Source: Clostridiales bacterium UBA3259 (GTDB lineage Bacteria; Bacillota_A; Clostridia; Oscillospirales; Oscillospiraceae). Taken from it: a stretch of DNA of 15,013 bases. The stretch is taken from NCBI GenBank assembly GCA_002362625.1, contig DEUP01000007.1:1164-16176 (forward strand), read 5' to 3'. The notes under the pieces were generated by a model. That model saw only the letters and a list, made by a program, of their open reading frames with translations. It was not told the DNA's origin and did not search any database. A program made the translations under genes and the position numbers. This document shows, piece by piece, positions 4,710 through 12,947 of this stretch. Within the stretch, counting starts at the first letter, position 1; each line of letters starts with the position of its first letter.

Positions 4710-6572
4710 ATGAAAAACCGAATCCTAGCTCTGCTGCTCGTTATGGCTATGGCTCTGTCTCTGGCGGCCTGCGGCGGCAACACCACAACCGCGACCACTG
4801 CACCCGCGGCGGCGGCCGATAACACCTCTGCTGCGGCTGGCGAGTCCCAGGCCCCTGCTGAAAGCGCCGGCGTTTCCGAGCTGGCAGCTCTGGCCAACGA
4901 GGCCTACAAGAACGCCAATGTTGGCAAGGGTATGTACACCGGTACCAGCGAGCCCGGCGCCATCACGGTAGAATGCTCCACCATGGACGTGATGAACACC
5001 GTTAAGATGACCTACGCCACCGAGCTGGCCGTCGCCCGTCACACCTATGACGCCCTGGTTAAGCTGGACGGCAACAACAATGTCTACGGCGCCGCTGCCG
5101 AATCCTGGGAAACCAGCGACGACGGCATGGTCTGGACCTTCCACATCCGCCAGGGCTGCAAGTGGGTGGACAGCACCGGTACTCCCGTGGCCGATGTTAC
5201 CGCCAATGACTTCGTCTTCGCCTGGAGCGAGCTGATTAACCCCGAGAATGCCAGCGAGTACTCCTCCTTCGGCATGGTCTTCAAGAATGCCCAGGCCTAC
5301 TGGGATTACAAGTCCGGCACCTCCGACAAGGAAGTGACACTGGACGAGGTGGGCTTCAAGGCTCTGGACGACTACACCCTGCAGGTGGAGCTGGAGAGCT
5401 ATCAGCCCTACTTCCTGCAGACCGTCAAGTTCGAGGTTCTCAGCCCTGTTTATGAGCCCTTCTACACCGAGGTCGGCGCTGACGTTTACGGCACCGCTCC
5501 CGACAAGATGCTCTACAACGGCCCCTTCTACATGACCGAGTGGATCACCGACAACAAGATCGTTGTTGAGAAGAACCCCGCATGGTATGATGCTGACAGC
5601 GTTTCCCTGAACAAGATCAACTTCGTTAAGTACACCGACCGCAACACCGCCATCAATGCCTTCATGGGCGGCGAAATTGACATCATCGACCTGAGCAACG
5701 GCGAGCAGAGCGGCATGTTCACTGCCGAGGGCTACAATGTGGATGCTTTCGCCGGCGGCTACAGCTTCTACTTCTACACCAATACCCTGGACGAGGCGGG
5801 CGTTGCCTCTCACGATGGCTCCAAGCTGTCCGATATGCGCAGCGTTAACCTCCGCAAGGCCATTTCCTGCGCCATTGACCGGACTCAGCTGATCGCCACC
5901 GTGTTCAAGAACCAGAACTCTTCTCCTGACTGCTTCTCCCTGGGCATCAACAGCGTGGACGGCGGCTCCTTCGGCGATGTGGTCAAGGCTGCCAACGGCG
6001 GCCAGCCCCTGTATTCCGCCACCGCCGATGTGGCGAAGGCTCAGGAGTATCTGACTGCCGCTCTGGCCGACCTGGGCTACACCGACGCCAGCCAGATCGA
6101 CATCACCCTGATGACCAGTGAGGGCACCGCCAACGAGCTGTTCTCCCAGGTTGTCCAGGAGCAGCTGCGTCAGAATCTGGGCATTGAGGCCAAGATCGAG
6201 GTTCTGACCATTGGCGAGGCCCGTTCCCGCAGAAATGCCAAGAACTATGACCTGTTCGCCGGCGGCTGGGGCCCCGACTACAACGATCCCATGACCGACC
6301 TGGAGCTGTGGACCAGCAACAACAGCAACAACCACACCGGCTATGCCAGCGAGGCTTATGACGCTCTGATCGAGTCCACCAAGTCCGAGACCGATCCCGC
6401 CGCCCGTGAGCAGATCTTCGTTCAGGCTGAGATGATGCTGGCTGAGGATATGCCCATCATCCCCACCTACTGGAGAGCTGAGGAGTATCTGGCCAGCGAG
6501 AAGATCGCTTCCGGCGCCCTGCGTCTGCCCTTCCAGTACTACAACCTGATCTACACCACACTGGCTGACTGA
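4710..6572 (+). CDS. oppA: Oligopeptide ABC transporter substrate-binding lipoprotein
   Basis: This 620-residue extracytoplasmic receptor of SBP family 5 captures peptides for the OppBCDF importer. Start: ATG at 4710 with GAGGAGG six to seven bases upstream, better than an in-frame TTG at 4695 that overlaps that site. A lipoprotein signal ends in LSLAAC (Cys21 lipidated), followed by an Ala/Thr/Gly-rich linker to about residue 55. The mature domain carries OppA-like blocks: NGPFYMTEWITDNKIVVEKN, LRKAISCAIDR, and near the C-terminus GGWGPDYNDPMTDLELW and YASEAYDALI. Length exceeds E. coli OppA (about 540) mainly through the linker. Codon use is strongly biased to C-ending codons (GCC, AAC, ACC, GGC), unlike the flanking regulators, indicating high expression. 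It is the first gene of the operon. Peptides are the expected ligand; exact specificity cannot be read from sequence. Confidence 0.93.
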   Translation: MKNRILALLLVMAMALSLAACGGNTTTATTAPAAAADNTSAAAGESQAPAESAGVSELAALANEAYKNANVGKGMYTGTSEPGAITVECSTMDVMNTVKMTYATELAVARHTYDALVKLDGNNNVYGAAAESWETSDDGMVWTFHIRQGCKWVDSTGTPVADVTANDFVFAWSELINPENASEYSSFGMVFKNAQAYWDYKSGTSDKEVTLDEVGFKALDDYTLQVELESYQPYFLQTVKFEVLSPVYEPFYTEVGADVYGTAPDKMLYNGPFYMTEWITDNKIVVEKNPAWYDADSVSLNKINFVKYTDRNTAINAFMGGEIDIIDLSNGEQSGMFTAEGYNVDAFAGGYSFYFYTNTLDEAGVASHDGSKLSDMRSVNLRKAISCAIDRTQLIATVFKNQNSSPDCFSLGINSVDGGSFGDVVKAANGGQPLYSATADVAKAQEYLTAALADLGYTDASQIDITLMTSEGTANELFSQVVQEQLRQNLGIEAKIEVLTIGEARSRRNAKNYDLFAGGWGPDYNDPMTDLELWTSNNSNNHTGYASEAYDALIESTKSETDPAAREQIFVQAEMMLAEDMPIIPTYWRAEEYLASEKIASGALRLPFQYYNLIYTTLAD

Positions 6573-6639
6573 TTCCCCGGGGAATTCCCCCGCTAGGGTG
6601 TAATCGACCGCAATACTGATTGTATGCGTTCCGTTTTCA

Positions 6640-6665
6640 GTGGCACGGGGGCAACCCCGTGCCAC
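6640..6665 (+). promoter_or_regulatory. Intercistronic hairpin 1 (oppA-oppB), GCAA tetraloop
   Basis: GTGGCACGGGG pairs perfectly with CCCCGTGCCAC, an 11-bp stem closed by the stable GNRA loop GCAA (6651-6654). No T-run follows, so termination should be weak. It is better placed to block 3' exonucleases and stabilise oppA mRNA. Confidence 0.8.
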
Positions 6666-6720
6666 ATTGTTCAGGCGCTTGCCTTAGGATGGATTCCTGT
6701 TCCTGAAAAGCGCTTTCGAT

Positions 6721-6772
6721 TTCAGGCTGAGCAGAAGGCCCGGCTGTCCGCGGACCTTCCGCTCAGCCTGAA
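6721..6772 (+). promoter_or_regulatory. Intercistronic hairpin 2 upstream of oppB
   Basis: TTCAGGCTGAGC (6721-6732) pairs perfectly with GCTCAGCCTGAA (6761-6772), a 12-bp stem. The 28-nt interior can fold further (AAGG/CCTT and the self-complementary TCCGCGGA). It ends about 14 nt before the oppB ribosome binding site. Confidence 0.75.
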
Positions 6773-6800
6773 CGCGGTAAACAAAAAGGAGGAAATAACC

Positions 6801-7736
6801 TTGCCCCGATATATCCTGAAACGTGTGTTCTATGCGCTGCTGACGCTGCTCGCATTGGTCACCATTACTTTTTTCCTGATGCATATGCTGCCTGGTACGC
6901 CCTTCATTGGGGACAAAACGCCCCCACCCTCCGTCCTTGCCAGTATGGAAGCTAAATATGGTCTGGATAAGCCTCTGATCGTTCAGTATGGCATGTACCT
7001 GCGTAACTGTCTGAAGGGAGATCTGGGTATCTCTCTGAGCTATGAAAAGCCCGTGCTGGATATTATCCTGGATGCATTCCTGGTTTCCGCGGATCTGGGT
7101 ATCCGTTCCATTATCTTTGCGGTGATCGCCGGTGTGCTCCTTGGCGCGCTGGCCGCGGTCAAGCGGGGCACCGCGGCGGATACCGTCTCCATGGTCATCG
7201 CCATGATCGGCGTGTCTGTACCAAGCTTTATTCTGGGCGCCCTGCTGCAATATTTCCTTGCCCTGAAGCTGAACCAGGCGCTGGGACATGCCTTCCTCCC
7301 GGTTCAGGGCTGGGGCAACCTGAAGCAGACCATTCTGCCTGCCTTCGCCCTGGGAATGAGTTCCCTGGCCACTGTATCCCGGCTGATGCGTACCAGTATG
7401 CTGGACGTTCTCAGCGCGGACTATATCAAAACCGCCAAATCCAAAGGCCTGTCTCAGCGTCTGATCCTGTGGCGGCATACCTTCCGCAACGCCATTATGC
7501 CTGTGGTCACAGTGCTCGGCCCCACCATCGCCGCAGTTATGACCGGCACCTTTGTCATTGAGAGCATCTTTAATATTCCCGGAATGGGCAAGTATTTCGT
7601 TATGAGCATCAAAAACAGCGATTATACCATGATTTCCGGCACGACGATCTTTTATGGAGCGCTGCTGATTGTGTGTACCCTGGTGGTTGATCTGCTGTAC
7701 GGTCTGATTGATCCCCGTGTGAAGCTGGAGGAGTGA
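6801..7736 (+). CDS. oppB: Oligopeptide ABC transporter permease OppB
   Basis: This 311-residue inner permease belongs to the BPD_transp_1 family. The N-terminus (PRYILKRVFYALLTLLALVT) and the block LPGTPFIGDKTPPPSVLASM, then EAKYGLDKP, match OppB rather than the longer DppB. About six membrane segments are visible (around 10-28, 100-122, 130-155, 176-195, 236-256, 280-303). The EAA loop that contacts the ATPases is at about 208-235 (YIKTAKSKGLSQRLILWRH, ending NAIMP). Start is TTG at 6801, eight bases after AGGAGG. Upstream in-frame codons to 6624 run through the two intercistronic hairpins and have no membrane-protein character, so they are excluded. It follows oppA by 228 bp and overlaps the oppC start region. 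A TTG start plus the hairpins should lower its output relative to oppA. Confidence 0.93.
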   Translation: MPRYILKRVFYALLTLLALVTITFFLMHMLPGTPFIGDKTPPPSVLASMEAKYGLDKPLIVQYGMYLRNCLKGDLGISLSYEKPVLDIILDAFLVSADLGIRSIIFAVIAGVLLGALAAVKRGTAADTVSMVIAMIGVSVPSFILGALLQYFLALKLNQALGHAFLPVQGWGNLKQTILPAFALGMSSLATVSRLMRTSMLDVLSADYIKTAKSKGLSQRLILWRHTFRNAIMPVVTVLGPTIAAVMTGTFVIESIFNIPGMGKYFVMSIKNSDYTMISGTTIFYGALLIVCTLVVDLLYGLIDPRVKLEE

Positions 7737-7738
7737 GT

Positions 7739-8692
7739 ATGGAACATATTGCAATGGAGCGTTTCGCCCATGTAGGCGTAAACGTTGAAGAAAGAGAAAC
7801 CATCAGCCGCCCCAGCATGACCTTTACCCAGGACGCTATCCGCCGGCTGATAAAAAATAAAGTGGCTCTTGTGTGCGTGGTTCTGATTCTGCTGATGCTG
7901 GTGCTGTCCATCGTGGTTCCTATGGTCTCCTCCTTCGATTACCGGGAGCAGCACTACGGCCACACCAATGCCCCCATGGGCACGGTCTGTGACGACCCCA
8001 ACAGCACCGGCTGCGGACACGTCCACATTTTCGGCACCGATACCCTTGGCCGGGACATCTTTACCCGGATCTGGATGGGCGGACGCATCTCTCTGCTGAT
8101 CGCCTTCAGCACCGCTTTGATCGACTTCTTCCTGGGTGTCATCTACGGCGGCGTCTCAGGCTACTTTGGCGGCACCGTGGATATTATCATGATGCGCGTG
8201 CTTGAAATCCTGAACGGCATTCCCTATCTGCTGATTGTTACCCTTCTCATGCTGGTGCTCCGTCCCGGCGTTTCCACGATCATCATCGCCTACTCGGTTG
8301 TGGGCTGGATTCCCATGGCCCGGCTGGTTCGCGGTCAGGTGGTGGCCCTGAAGCAGCAGGAATACATTCTTGCCACGGAGGGTCTTGGGGCGGGAGCCGG
8401 ACGGATTATCGCGAAGCATCTGCTTCCCAACTCCCTGTCCGTCATTATCGTCCGGGTGACATTGTCCATCCCCAACGCCATCTTTACGGAGGCCTGGCTG
8501 AGCTATCTGGGACTTGGCGTGCCCCTGCCTATGTGTTCCTGGGGCTCCCTGGCCCAGGCGGGAATTGAGAATTTCCGCCTCTATCCCTGGCAGCTGATTA
8601 TTCCCGCAATCTGCATCAGCCTTACCATGCTGGCGTTTAACCTGTTCGGCGACGGTCTGCGGGACGCGTTTGATCCCAAACTTCGGAGGTAA
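7739..8692 (+). CDS. oppC: Oligopeptide ABC transporter permease OppC
   Basis: This 317-residue permease is the partner of OppB in the transmembrane channel. A cytoplasmic N-terminal arm (1-42) leads into the first membrane segment (about 43-65). An extracytoplasmic loop follows, with the typical FGTDTLGRDIFTRI motif (98-111) and GGRISL. Further segments lie at about 116-138, 160-195, 233-255 and 282-303. The EAA loop is at 209-235 (YILATEGLGAGAGRIIAKH, ending LLPNS), and the C-terminus GDGLRDAFDP is characteristic of OppC/DppC. Cys84 and Cys92 in the extracellular loop are unusual and might form a disulfide. ATG at 7739 is preferred over GTG at 7733 because GGAGGAG lies seven bases upstream. 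The oppB stop (7734-7736) is only 2 bp away, so translational coupling is likely. Confidence 0.93.
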   Translation: MEHIAMERFAHVGVNVEERETISRPSMTFTQDAIRRLIKNKVALVCVVLILLMLVLSIVVPMVSSFDYREQHYGHTNAPMGTVCDDPNSTGCGHVHIFGTDTLGRDIFTRIWMGGRISLLIAFSTALIDFFLGVIYGGVSGYFGGTVDIIMMRVLEILNGIPYLLIVTLLMLVLRPGVSTIIIAYSVVGWIPMARLVRGQVVALKQQEYILATEGLGAGAGRIIAKHLLPNSLSVIIVRVTLSIPNAIFTEAWLSYLGLGVPLPMCSWGSLAQAGIENFRLYPWQLIIPAICISLTMLAFNLFGDGLRDAFDPKLRR

Positions 8693-8696
8693 TCTC

Positions 8697-9704
8697 ATGG
8701 CAAATAGAGTTCTTGATGTCAAAGACCTGCGGGTTTCCTTCGATACCTACGCAGGCGAGGTTCAGGCGGTTCGCGGCGTTACGCTGCATGTGGACGAGGG
8801 CGAGGTGCTCGCCATTGTGGGCGAGTCCGGCTGCGGCAAGTCTGTCACCGCCCAGACCATTATGAAGCTCAATCCCATGCCGCCTGCCCGGATTGTGGAC
8901 GGCTCCATCCAGCTGGGGGAGCATGACATTGTCAGCGCCACTGAAAAGCAGATGCAGGGCATCCGGGGCAAGGAAGTCTCCATGATTTTCCAGGATCCCA
9001 TGACCTGCATGAATCCTACCACACAGGTGGGCAAGCAGACCGTGGAATCCATTAAGCTCCATAAAAAGCTGACCCGGAAGGAGGCTGCCGCCGAGGCGGT
9101 GAAATGCCTGGGTCAGGTCAACATTCCCAATCCCGAGGAGCGGGCCAAGCAGTATCCCCATGAATACTCCGGCGGTATGCGGCAGCGCGCCATGATCGCT
9201 ATGGCTTTGGCCTGCCGCCCCAAGCTGCTGATCGCGGATGAGCCTACCACGGCCCTGGACGTGACCATTCAGGCCCAGATCATGGATTTGCTGGCATTTA
9301 TCCGGAAGGAAATCAACACAGCCATCATTCTTATTACCCACGATCTGGGCGTGGTGGCAGGCTCGGCTGACCGGGTCGCCGTCATGTATGCCGGTAAAAT
9401 TGTGGAGGCCGGTACCACCAAGGATATTTTCTATCGCAATGCCCACCCCTATACCCGGGCGCTGTTGGAAAGCCTGCCTTCCCCGGACACCACCAAGGAT
9501 GAGAAGCTGACCGCGATTCCCGGTACGCCCCCGGATCTGTTGAATCCTCCCAAGGGCTGCGCCTTCGCTGCCCGGTGCAAGCATTGCATGAAGCTGTGCC
9601 TGGAGGAATATCCTCCGGAATTCCAGTTGGAGGGAGAGCACACCGCCAGCTGCTGGCTGCTCCATCCTGACTGCCCTTCCCCGGAAGAAAGAGGTGAGAA
9701 ATAA
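8697..9704 (+). CDS. oppD: Oligopeptide ABC transporter ATP-binding protein OppD
   Basis: This 335-residue ATPase is one of the two different nucleotide-binding subunits that power the importer on the cytoplasmic face. Walker A is GESGCGKS (42-49), Q-loop FQDP (98-101), signature YSGGMRQ (157-163), Walker B LLIADEP (177-183) and switch His215. The oligo/dipeptide C-terminal domain follows ([14 protein letters not shown], then [11 protein letters not shown]). Its cysteines C288, C294, C297 and C301 form a CX5CX2CX3C cluster; a [4Fe-4S] cluster has been reported in this region of a related DppD. Start is ATG at 8697 after CGGAGGT, 4 bp past the oppC stop. The upstream in-frame TTG at 8670 lies inside oppC and lacks a site. 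All catalytic residues are intact. Confidence 0.94.
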   Translation: MANRVLDVKDLRVSFDTYAGEVQAVRGVTLHVDEGEVLAIVGESGCGKSVTAQTIMKLNPMPPARIVDGSIQLGEHDIVSATEKQMQGIRGKEVSMIFQDPMTCMNPTTQVGKQTVESIKLHKKLTRKEAAAEAVKCLGQVNIPNPEERAKQYPHEYSGGMRQRAMIAMALACRPKLLIADEPTTALDVTIQAQIMDLLAFIRKEINTAIILITHDLGVVAGSADRVAVMYAGKIVEAGTTKDIFYRNAHPYTRALLESLPSPDTTKDEKLTAIPGTPPDLLNPPKGCAFAARCKHCMKLCLEEYPPEFQLEGEHTASCWLLHPDCPSPEERGEK

Positions 9705-10660
9705 TGGCTGATGATGTTTTGGTTCGTGCTGAGGGCATTTGCAAATACTTCCGGGTTGCCGGAGGACGCACTCTGCACGCGGTAGAGGATGTTGACCTGT
9801 TTATCCGTCGTGGTGAGACCCTGGGTCTGGTGGGGGAATCCGGCTGCGGAAAGTCCACCCTGGGCCGCACCCTGATGGGCATTTACACCCCCACCAAGGG
9901 CAAGCTTATCTACGACGGCAAGGAGCTGGATCTGCGCAAAAAGAAGGATCGCTTCGACTTCACAAAGAAAGCCCAAATCGTGTTCCAGGATCCCTACGCT
10001 TCCCTGGATCCCCGTATGACTGTGGGCTCCATTATTGAAGAGGGTATGATCATTCACAATATGTATACCCCCAAGGAGCGTCACGAAAGAATGCTTCAGC
10101 TGCTGGATATCGTTGGACTGAACCGGGAGCACGCCAACCGTTTCCCCCACGAGTTCTCCGGCGGTCAGCGGCAGCGGATTGGCATTGCACGGGCTTTGGC
10201 TGTGGAGCCTGAGTTTGTCGTATGTGATGAACCGATTTCGGCTCTGGACGTGTCCATTCAGGCCCAGGTCATTAACCTGCTGCGGTATTTGCAGCAGCGG
10301 ATGGGTCTGACCTATCTGTTCATTGCCCACGATCTGAACATTGTGAAGTACATCTCAGATCGGATCGCGGTCATGTATTTGGGCAGCGTTATGGAGCTGG
10401 CTCCCAGCCACACCCTGTACGCCAACACCCTGCACCCCTATTCCAAGGCCCTGCTGTCCGCGGTTCCCATTCCCGATCCGGAAAAGGAGCTGGAAAAGAA
10501 GCGTCAGATTCTGGAGGGAGACGTGCCCAGTCCCATCAATAAGCCAAAGGGCTGCCCCTTCTCCAGCCGCTGCCCCCAGGCCTGCGCCAAGTGCAATGAA
10601 TCCGTTCCCCAGCTGCGGGAAGTGGAGCCGGAGCATTTTGTCGCCTGCCATCTGGTATAA
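9704..10660 (+). CDS. oppF: Oligopeptide ABC transporter ATP-binding protein OppF
   Basis: This 318-residue second ATPase pairs with OppD. Walker A is GESGCGKS (44-51), Q-loop FQDP (94-97), signature FSGGQRQ (151-157), Walker B FVVCDEP (171-177) and switch His209, all intact. The YASLDPRMTVGSI block after the Q-loop is typical of OppF/DppF. The C-terminal domain ends in PKGCPFSSRCPQACAKC with C284, C290, C294 and C297 (CX5CX3CX2C), the same theme as OppD with different spacing. Its ATG shares one base with the oppD stop (TAATG at 9702-9706), indicating translational coupling. A GAAAGAGGTGAG stretch upstream supplies the binding site. It is the last gene of the operon, followed after 5 bp by the terminator. 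Confidence 0.94.
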   Translation: MADDVLVRAEGICKYFRVAGGRTLHAVEDVDLFIRRGETLGLVGESGCGKSTLGRTLMGIYTPTKGKLIYDGKELDLRKKKDRFDFTKKAQIVFQDPYASLDPRMTVGSIIEEGMIIHNMYTPKERHERMLQLLDIVGLNREHANRFPHEFSGGQRQRIGIARALAVEPEFVVCDEPISALDVSIQAQVINLLRYLQQRMGLTYLFIAHDLNIVKYISDRIAVMYLGSVMELAPSHTLYANTLHPYSKALLSAVPIPDPEKELEKKRQILEGDVPSPINKPKGCPFSSRCPQACAKCNESVPQLREVEPEHFVACHLV

Positions 10661-10665
10661 CATGC

Positions 10666-10701
10666 AAATCCCACGCCTGCAACGCAAGCGTGGGATTTTT
10701 T
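10666..10701 (+). terminator. Rho-independent terminator of the opp operon
   Basis: AAATCCCACGC (10666-10676) pairs with GCGTGGGATTT (10688-10698), an 11-bp stem with an 11-nt loop, running into a T-tract to 10701. It begins five bases after the oppF stop. The reverse strand lacks a comparable T-run, so it mainly serves the plus strand. Confidence 0.92.
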
Positions 10702-10723
10702 ACACAGTTTTTTCGGGAGGCCC

Positions 10724-12691
10724 TTATTCTTCTTGCTGCTTATAATAATCCGTATCCAGAATCAGGTTGTTGATCCGGGTAAAGGTCTGCACACGGCTGG
10801 CCATTTCCGACTGAAATTCCTTCGGGGCCGTTCCTTTGCCGCCGTCCAGGGTCATGAGCGCCTTTGTGCCCGCGTTGTAGGCCAGATCCCCAGTGATCCA
10901 GCTGCCGTCGGAGAAGGGGACGAAGCCGTCGTAGGCATCGTCAAAGGCGTCGTGGCCGATATAGTCATATTCGCTGTCAACTCCCAGGAGATTCAGCAGG
11001 GTGGGCAGCAGATCCGAGGTGTTGAGGAGCTTGGCAACCTCCATCCCGGGAACGTCAGCGCCCCAGATGAAGCAGGGCGTTCTTTCCAGAAGCAGGGAAT
11101 CCGTTACCCCGGACAGCTCCAGCAGGGAGGCTGTGTCCTTGTAGCCGTAGGTATAGTGGTCGGTGATGCCGATGATGACGGTATTCTCCAGCTCCCCGTG
11201 GGATTCGATTTCCTGAAGCATCCGGGCAAAGAAATCATCCACCAGACGGGCCTTCAGAAGGGCGCAGTCCGTTTCTTCGTTTCCGGTCAGGCCCTTGTAT
11301 TCCGGGTACTTTTGCAGGCCCCAGTAGCTGAGAACCTCGTTATATCTGTAGCTTAAGTGGGCGGAGCGGGTAATGACAAAGTTCAGCTTCTTCTCTCCGG
11401 AGAAAAAGGCGTCGTTCAGGGGCTGACTGTCGAACAGAAGCTGATCGTCATAGAGGGACTTGGAGGTTCCCGTCACGTAGTCCTGATAGGAAACGTATTC
11501 CTCATACCCAAAAGCAGGGGAGAAGACGCCCCGGGAATAGAAGGAAGGGTCGTTATAATGGAAGGTCAGAGCACGATAGCCCTCCTGGGTCAGGAGGCTT
11601 GCCAGGGACTGGTCGAAGGTGTTGGTTACATAGTCAAAGGCATAGCCGCCGCCGCTTCGGAGGAAGGAGCCTGTATTGGCGCAGAACTCCGTATTGAAGG
11701 TGCGGATGCCGCCGTAGCCAGGGGTGTAGAAGCGGGTGAAGTTGATGCCCTCGGACATCATTTTTTCCAGCGTGGGCGTATGCTCGCCGATCATCCAGTC
11801 ATCCATGGACTCCATCAGGACAAGAATGACGTTTTTGTCCCTGAGCAGGCCCGTCATGGCGTTGTCGCCGCCTTTTTCCCGGGAAGCGAAGTAAGCGTCA
11901 ATTTCCTCTCTGGCCGTCTCCTGCTCCTTCCGATAGCCCGGGGTCAGGGGATAGATGCTGTGGGTGTAGAGATCCTTCACGGCGGTCTGATAAATGCCGC
12001 AGACCTGATACAGCCGATGGGCGTTGAACATATTCTCGTAGGCGGCCTCGGCGGACTGGGAACGGCCGTAATCCGATTCCGCGTACTGAATGTCCTCGTC
12101 CTGGGCAAAAACCAGATTTGGAAGGGACACGGCAAGGAAAACCGCCGCCGCTCCGGCCAGAAGGGCAAAGGGCTTTTCCTTCCGGCCATAGGAACAGGGA
12201 TACTTCCACAGGGTGAGAACACCCAGGGCGATCAGTCCCAGAATGCTCAGCCACCAGGACAAAGGGTAGCTCAGCAGCACGTCAAAATAGTCCGATCCTT
12301 CGGAGGCGTAGCGGAAGTCGGAAAACCACATCATTTCCCGGAACAGGAGAAAATAGCCGGTCTGCACCACGGCGTAGACCAGAAAGAAAAAATAGACCAC
12401 ACCGAAGCCGATTCGGGAGGCCCTCCCGGGCAGCAGCCGAAGCAGAGCGGTCAGCAGAACTGCCCATACGGCGCCAAAGGCCAGAGGCCAGAGGCTGGCG
12501 CTCTGGATGGCCTCGTCGGTGTAGCCCTGCTGCTGGAGAGAATGCTGGGTGAACACATCGGAGATACCGGCTGTGGAGAGAAAGAAAAAGGCGAAAACCT
12601 CAATGAGAATAAAACACAGAGGCAGCAGGGGCAGGGTATGCCGCCTGGAAGGCGCTGCCCGATTTTCAAATTTACCGCGCTGGGAAAGCAT
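10724..12691 (-). CDS. LtaS-like membrane-anchored sulfatase-superfamily protein
   Basis: This 655-residue protein has about five N-terminal membrane segments (around 20-42, 66-87, 94-117, 143-163, 175-196) and a C-terminal extracytoplasmic sulfatase-type domain, the layout of lipoteichoic-acid synthase and other polyglycerol- or phosphoglycerol-transferring enzymes. Probable metal and catalytic residues by comparison with LtaS are E294 (LVLMESMDDW), T331 as nucleophile (GGIRTFNTEF), D511-H512 (ITDHYTYG), R387 (FYSRGVF) and H445 (RSAHLSY). All are present, so it should be active. ATG at 12691 follows AAGGAG. It is monocistronic, convergent with opp and divergent from asnS. No glycolipid or teichoic-acid gene is adjacent, so LTA synthesis is an inference; another phosphoglycerol transferase or a phosphoethanolamine-type transferase is possible. 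Confidence 0.85.
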   Translation of the reverse strand: MLSQRGKFENRAAPSRRHTLPLLPLCFILIEVFAFFFLSTAGISDVFTQHSLQQQGYTDEAIQSASLWPLAFGAVWAVLLTALLRLLPGRASRIGFGVVYFFFLVYAVVQTGYFLLFREMMWFSDFRYASEGSDYFDVLLSYPLSWWLSILGLIALGVLTLWKYPCSYGRKEKPFALLAGAAAVFLAVSLPNLVFAQDEDIQYAESDYGRSQSAEAAYENMFNAHRLYQVCGIYQTAVKDLYTHSIYPLTPGYRKEQETAREEIDAYFASREKGGDNAMTGLLRDKNVILVLMESMDDWMIGEHTPTLEKMMSEGINFTRFYTPGYGGIRTFNTEFCANTGSFLRSGGGYAFDYVTNTFDQSLASLLTQEGYRALTFHYNDPSFYSRGVFSPAFGYEEYVSYQDYVTGTSKSLYDDQLLFDSQPLNDAFFSGEKKLNFVITRSAHLSYRYNEVLSYWGLQKYPEYKGLTGNEETDCALLKARLVDDFFARMLQEIESHGELENTVIIGITDHYTYGYKDTASLLELSGVTDSLLLERTPCFIWGADVPGMEVAKLLNTSDLLPTLLNLLGVDSEYDYIGHDAFDDAYDGFVPFSDGSWITGDLAYNAGTKALMTLDGGKGTAPKEFQSEMASRVQTFTRINNLILDTDYYKQQEE

Positions 12692-12718
12692 GATGTCGCT
12701 CCTTCTTTACGGGTTTAT

Positions 12719-12734
12719 CGCGCCTTAAGGCGCG
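12719..12734. repeat. 16-bp GC-rich palindrome in the ltaS-like 5' leader
   Basis: CGCGCCTTAAGGCGCG is perfectly self-complementary and lies 28 bp before the minus-strand start codon. In RNA it forms a 6-bp GC stem with a TTAA loop close to the ribosome binding site. As DNA it is a possible operator. Confidence 0.6.
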
Positions 12735-12805
12735 GGAACTTGGAATGAATTTCCGGATGCCCTCACGGCGCTCTGCATAGCCGAAAGGGATTCGGTTCGC
12801 CCGAT

Positions 12806-12834
12806 ATTATACAACAAGCGGTGGAGAAACGCAA
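12806..12834 (-). promoter_or_regulatory. Promoter of the LtaS-like gene
   Basis: On the minus strand TTGCGT (12834-12829), a 17-bp spacer and a perfect TATAAT (12811-12806) place the start near 12799. The leader is about 108 nt and contains a CCGAA/TTCGG stem (12781-12795) and the palindrome at 12719. Confidence 0.7.
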
Positions 12835-12884
12835 TTTAAGAATTTCTTTCTTTTGATTTTTTTAACAAAAATTTCATTTTCCTC

Positions 12885-12913
12885 TTGTAAAATTTACCGA
12901 ACTGGCGTATACT
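12885..12913 (+). promoter_or_regulatory. Promoter of asnS
   Basis: TTGTAA (12885-12890), 17 bp and TATACT (12908-12913) place the start near 12920, leaving a leader of only about 28 nt. That is too short for a T-box, so asnS is not T-box controlled from this promoter. ACTGG (12901-12905) and CCAGT (12923-12927), extended by TAT/ATA, form an imperfect inverted repeat across the -10 and start. Confidence 0.75.
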
Positions 12914-12947
12914 TATTTTGATACCAGTAAGAAAAGAGGTAACAAAT

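Noticed and set aside
4725..6665. 646-codon open frame on the minus strand opposite oppA
   Set aside because: It mirrors the C-ending codon bias of oppA. The translation is Gly/Val/Leu/Ala-rich low-complexity text with no domain, and oppA itself is unmistakable.
6624..6800. N-terminal extension of OppB by 59 codons
   Set aside because: It would translate through two perfect hairpins, lacks a ribosome binding site, and the TTG at 6801 has an ideal one and begins the conserved OppB N-terminus.
11357..12748. 463-codon open frame on the plus strand opposite the LtaS-like gene
   Set aside because: Gly- and Gln-rich shadow without a ribosome binding site or domain; the minus strand shows membrane segments and catalytic motifs.
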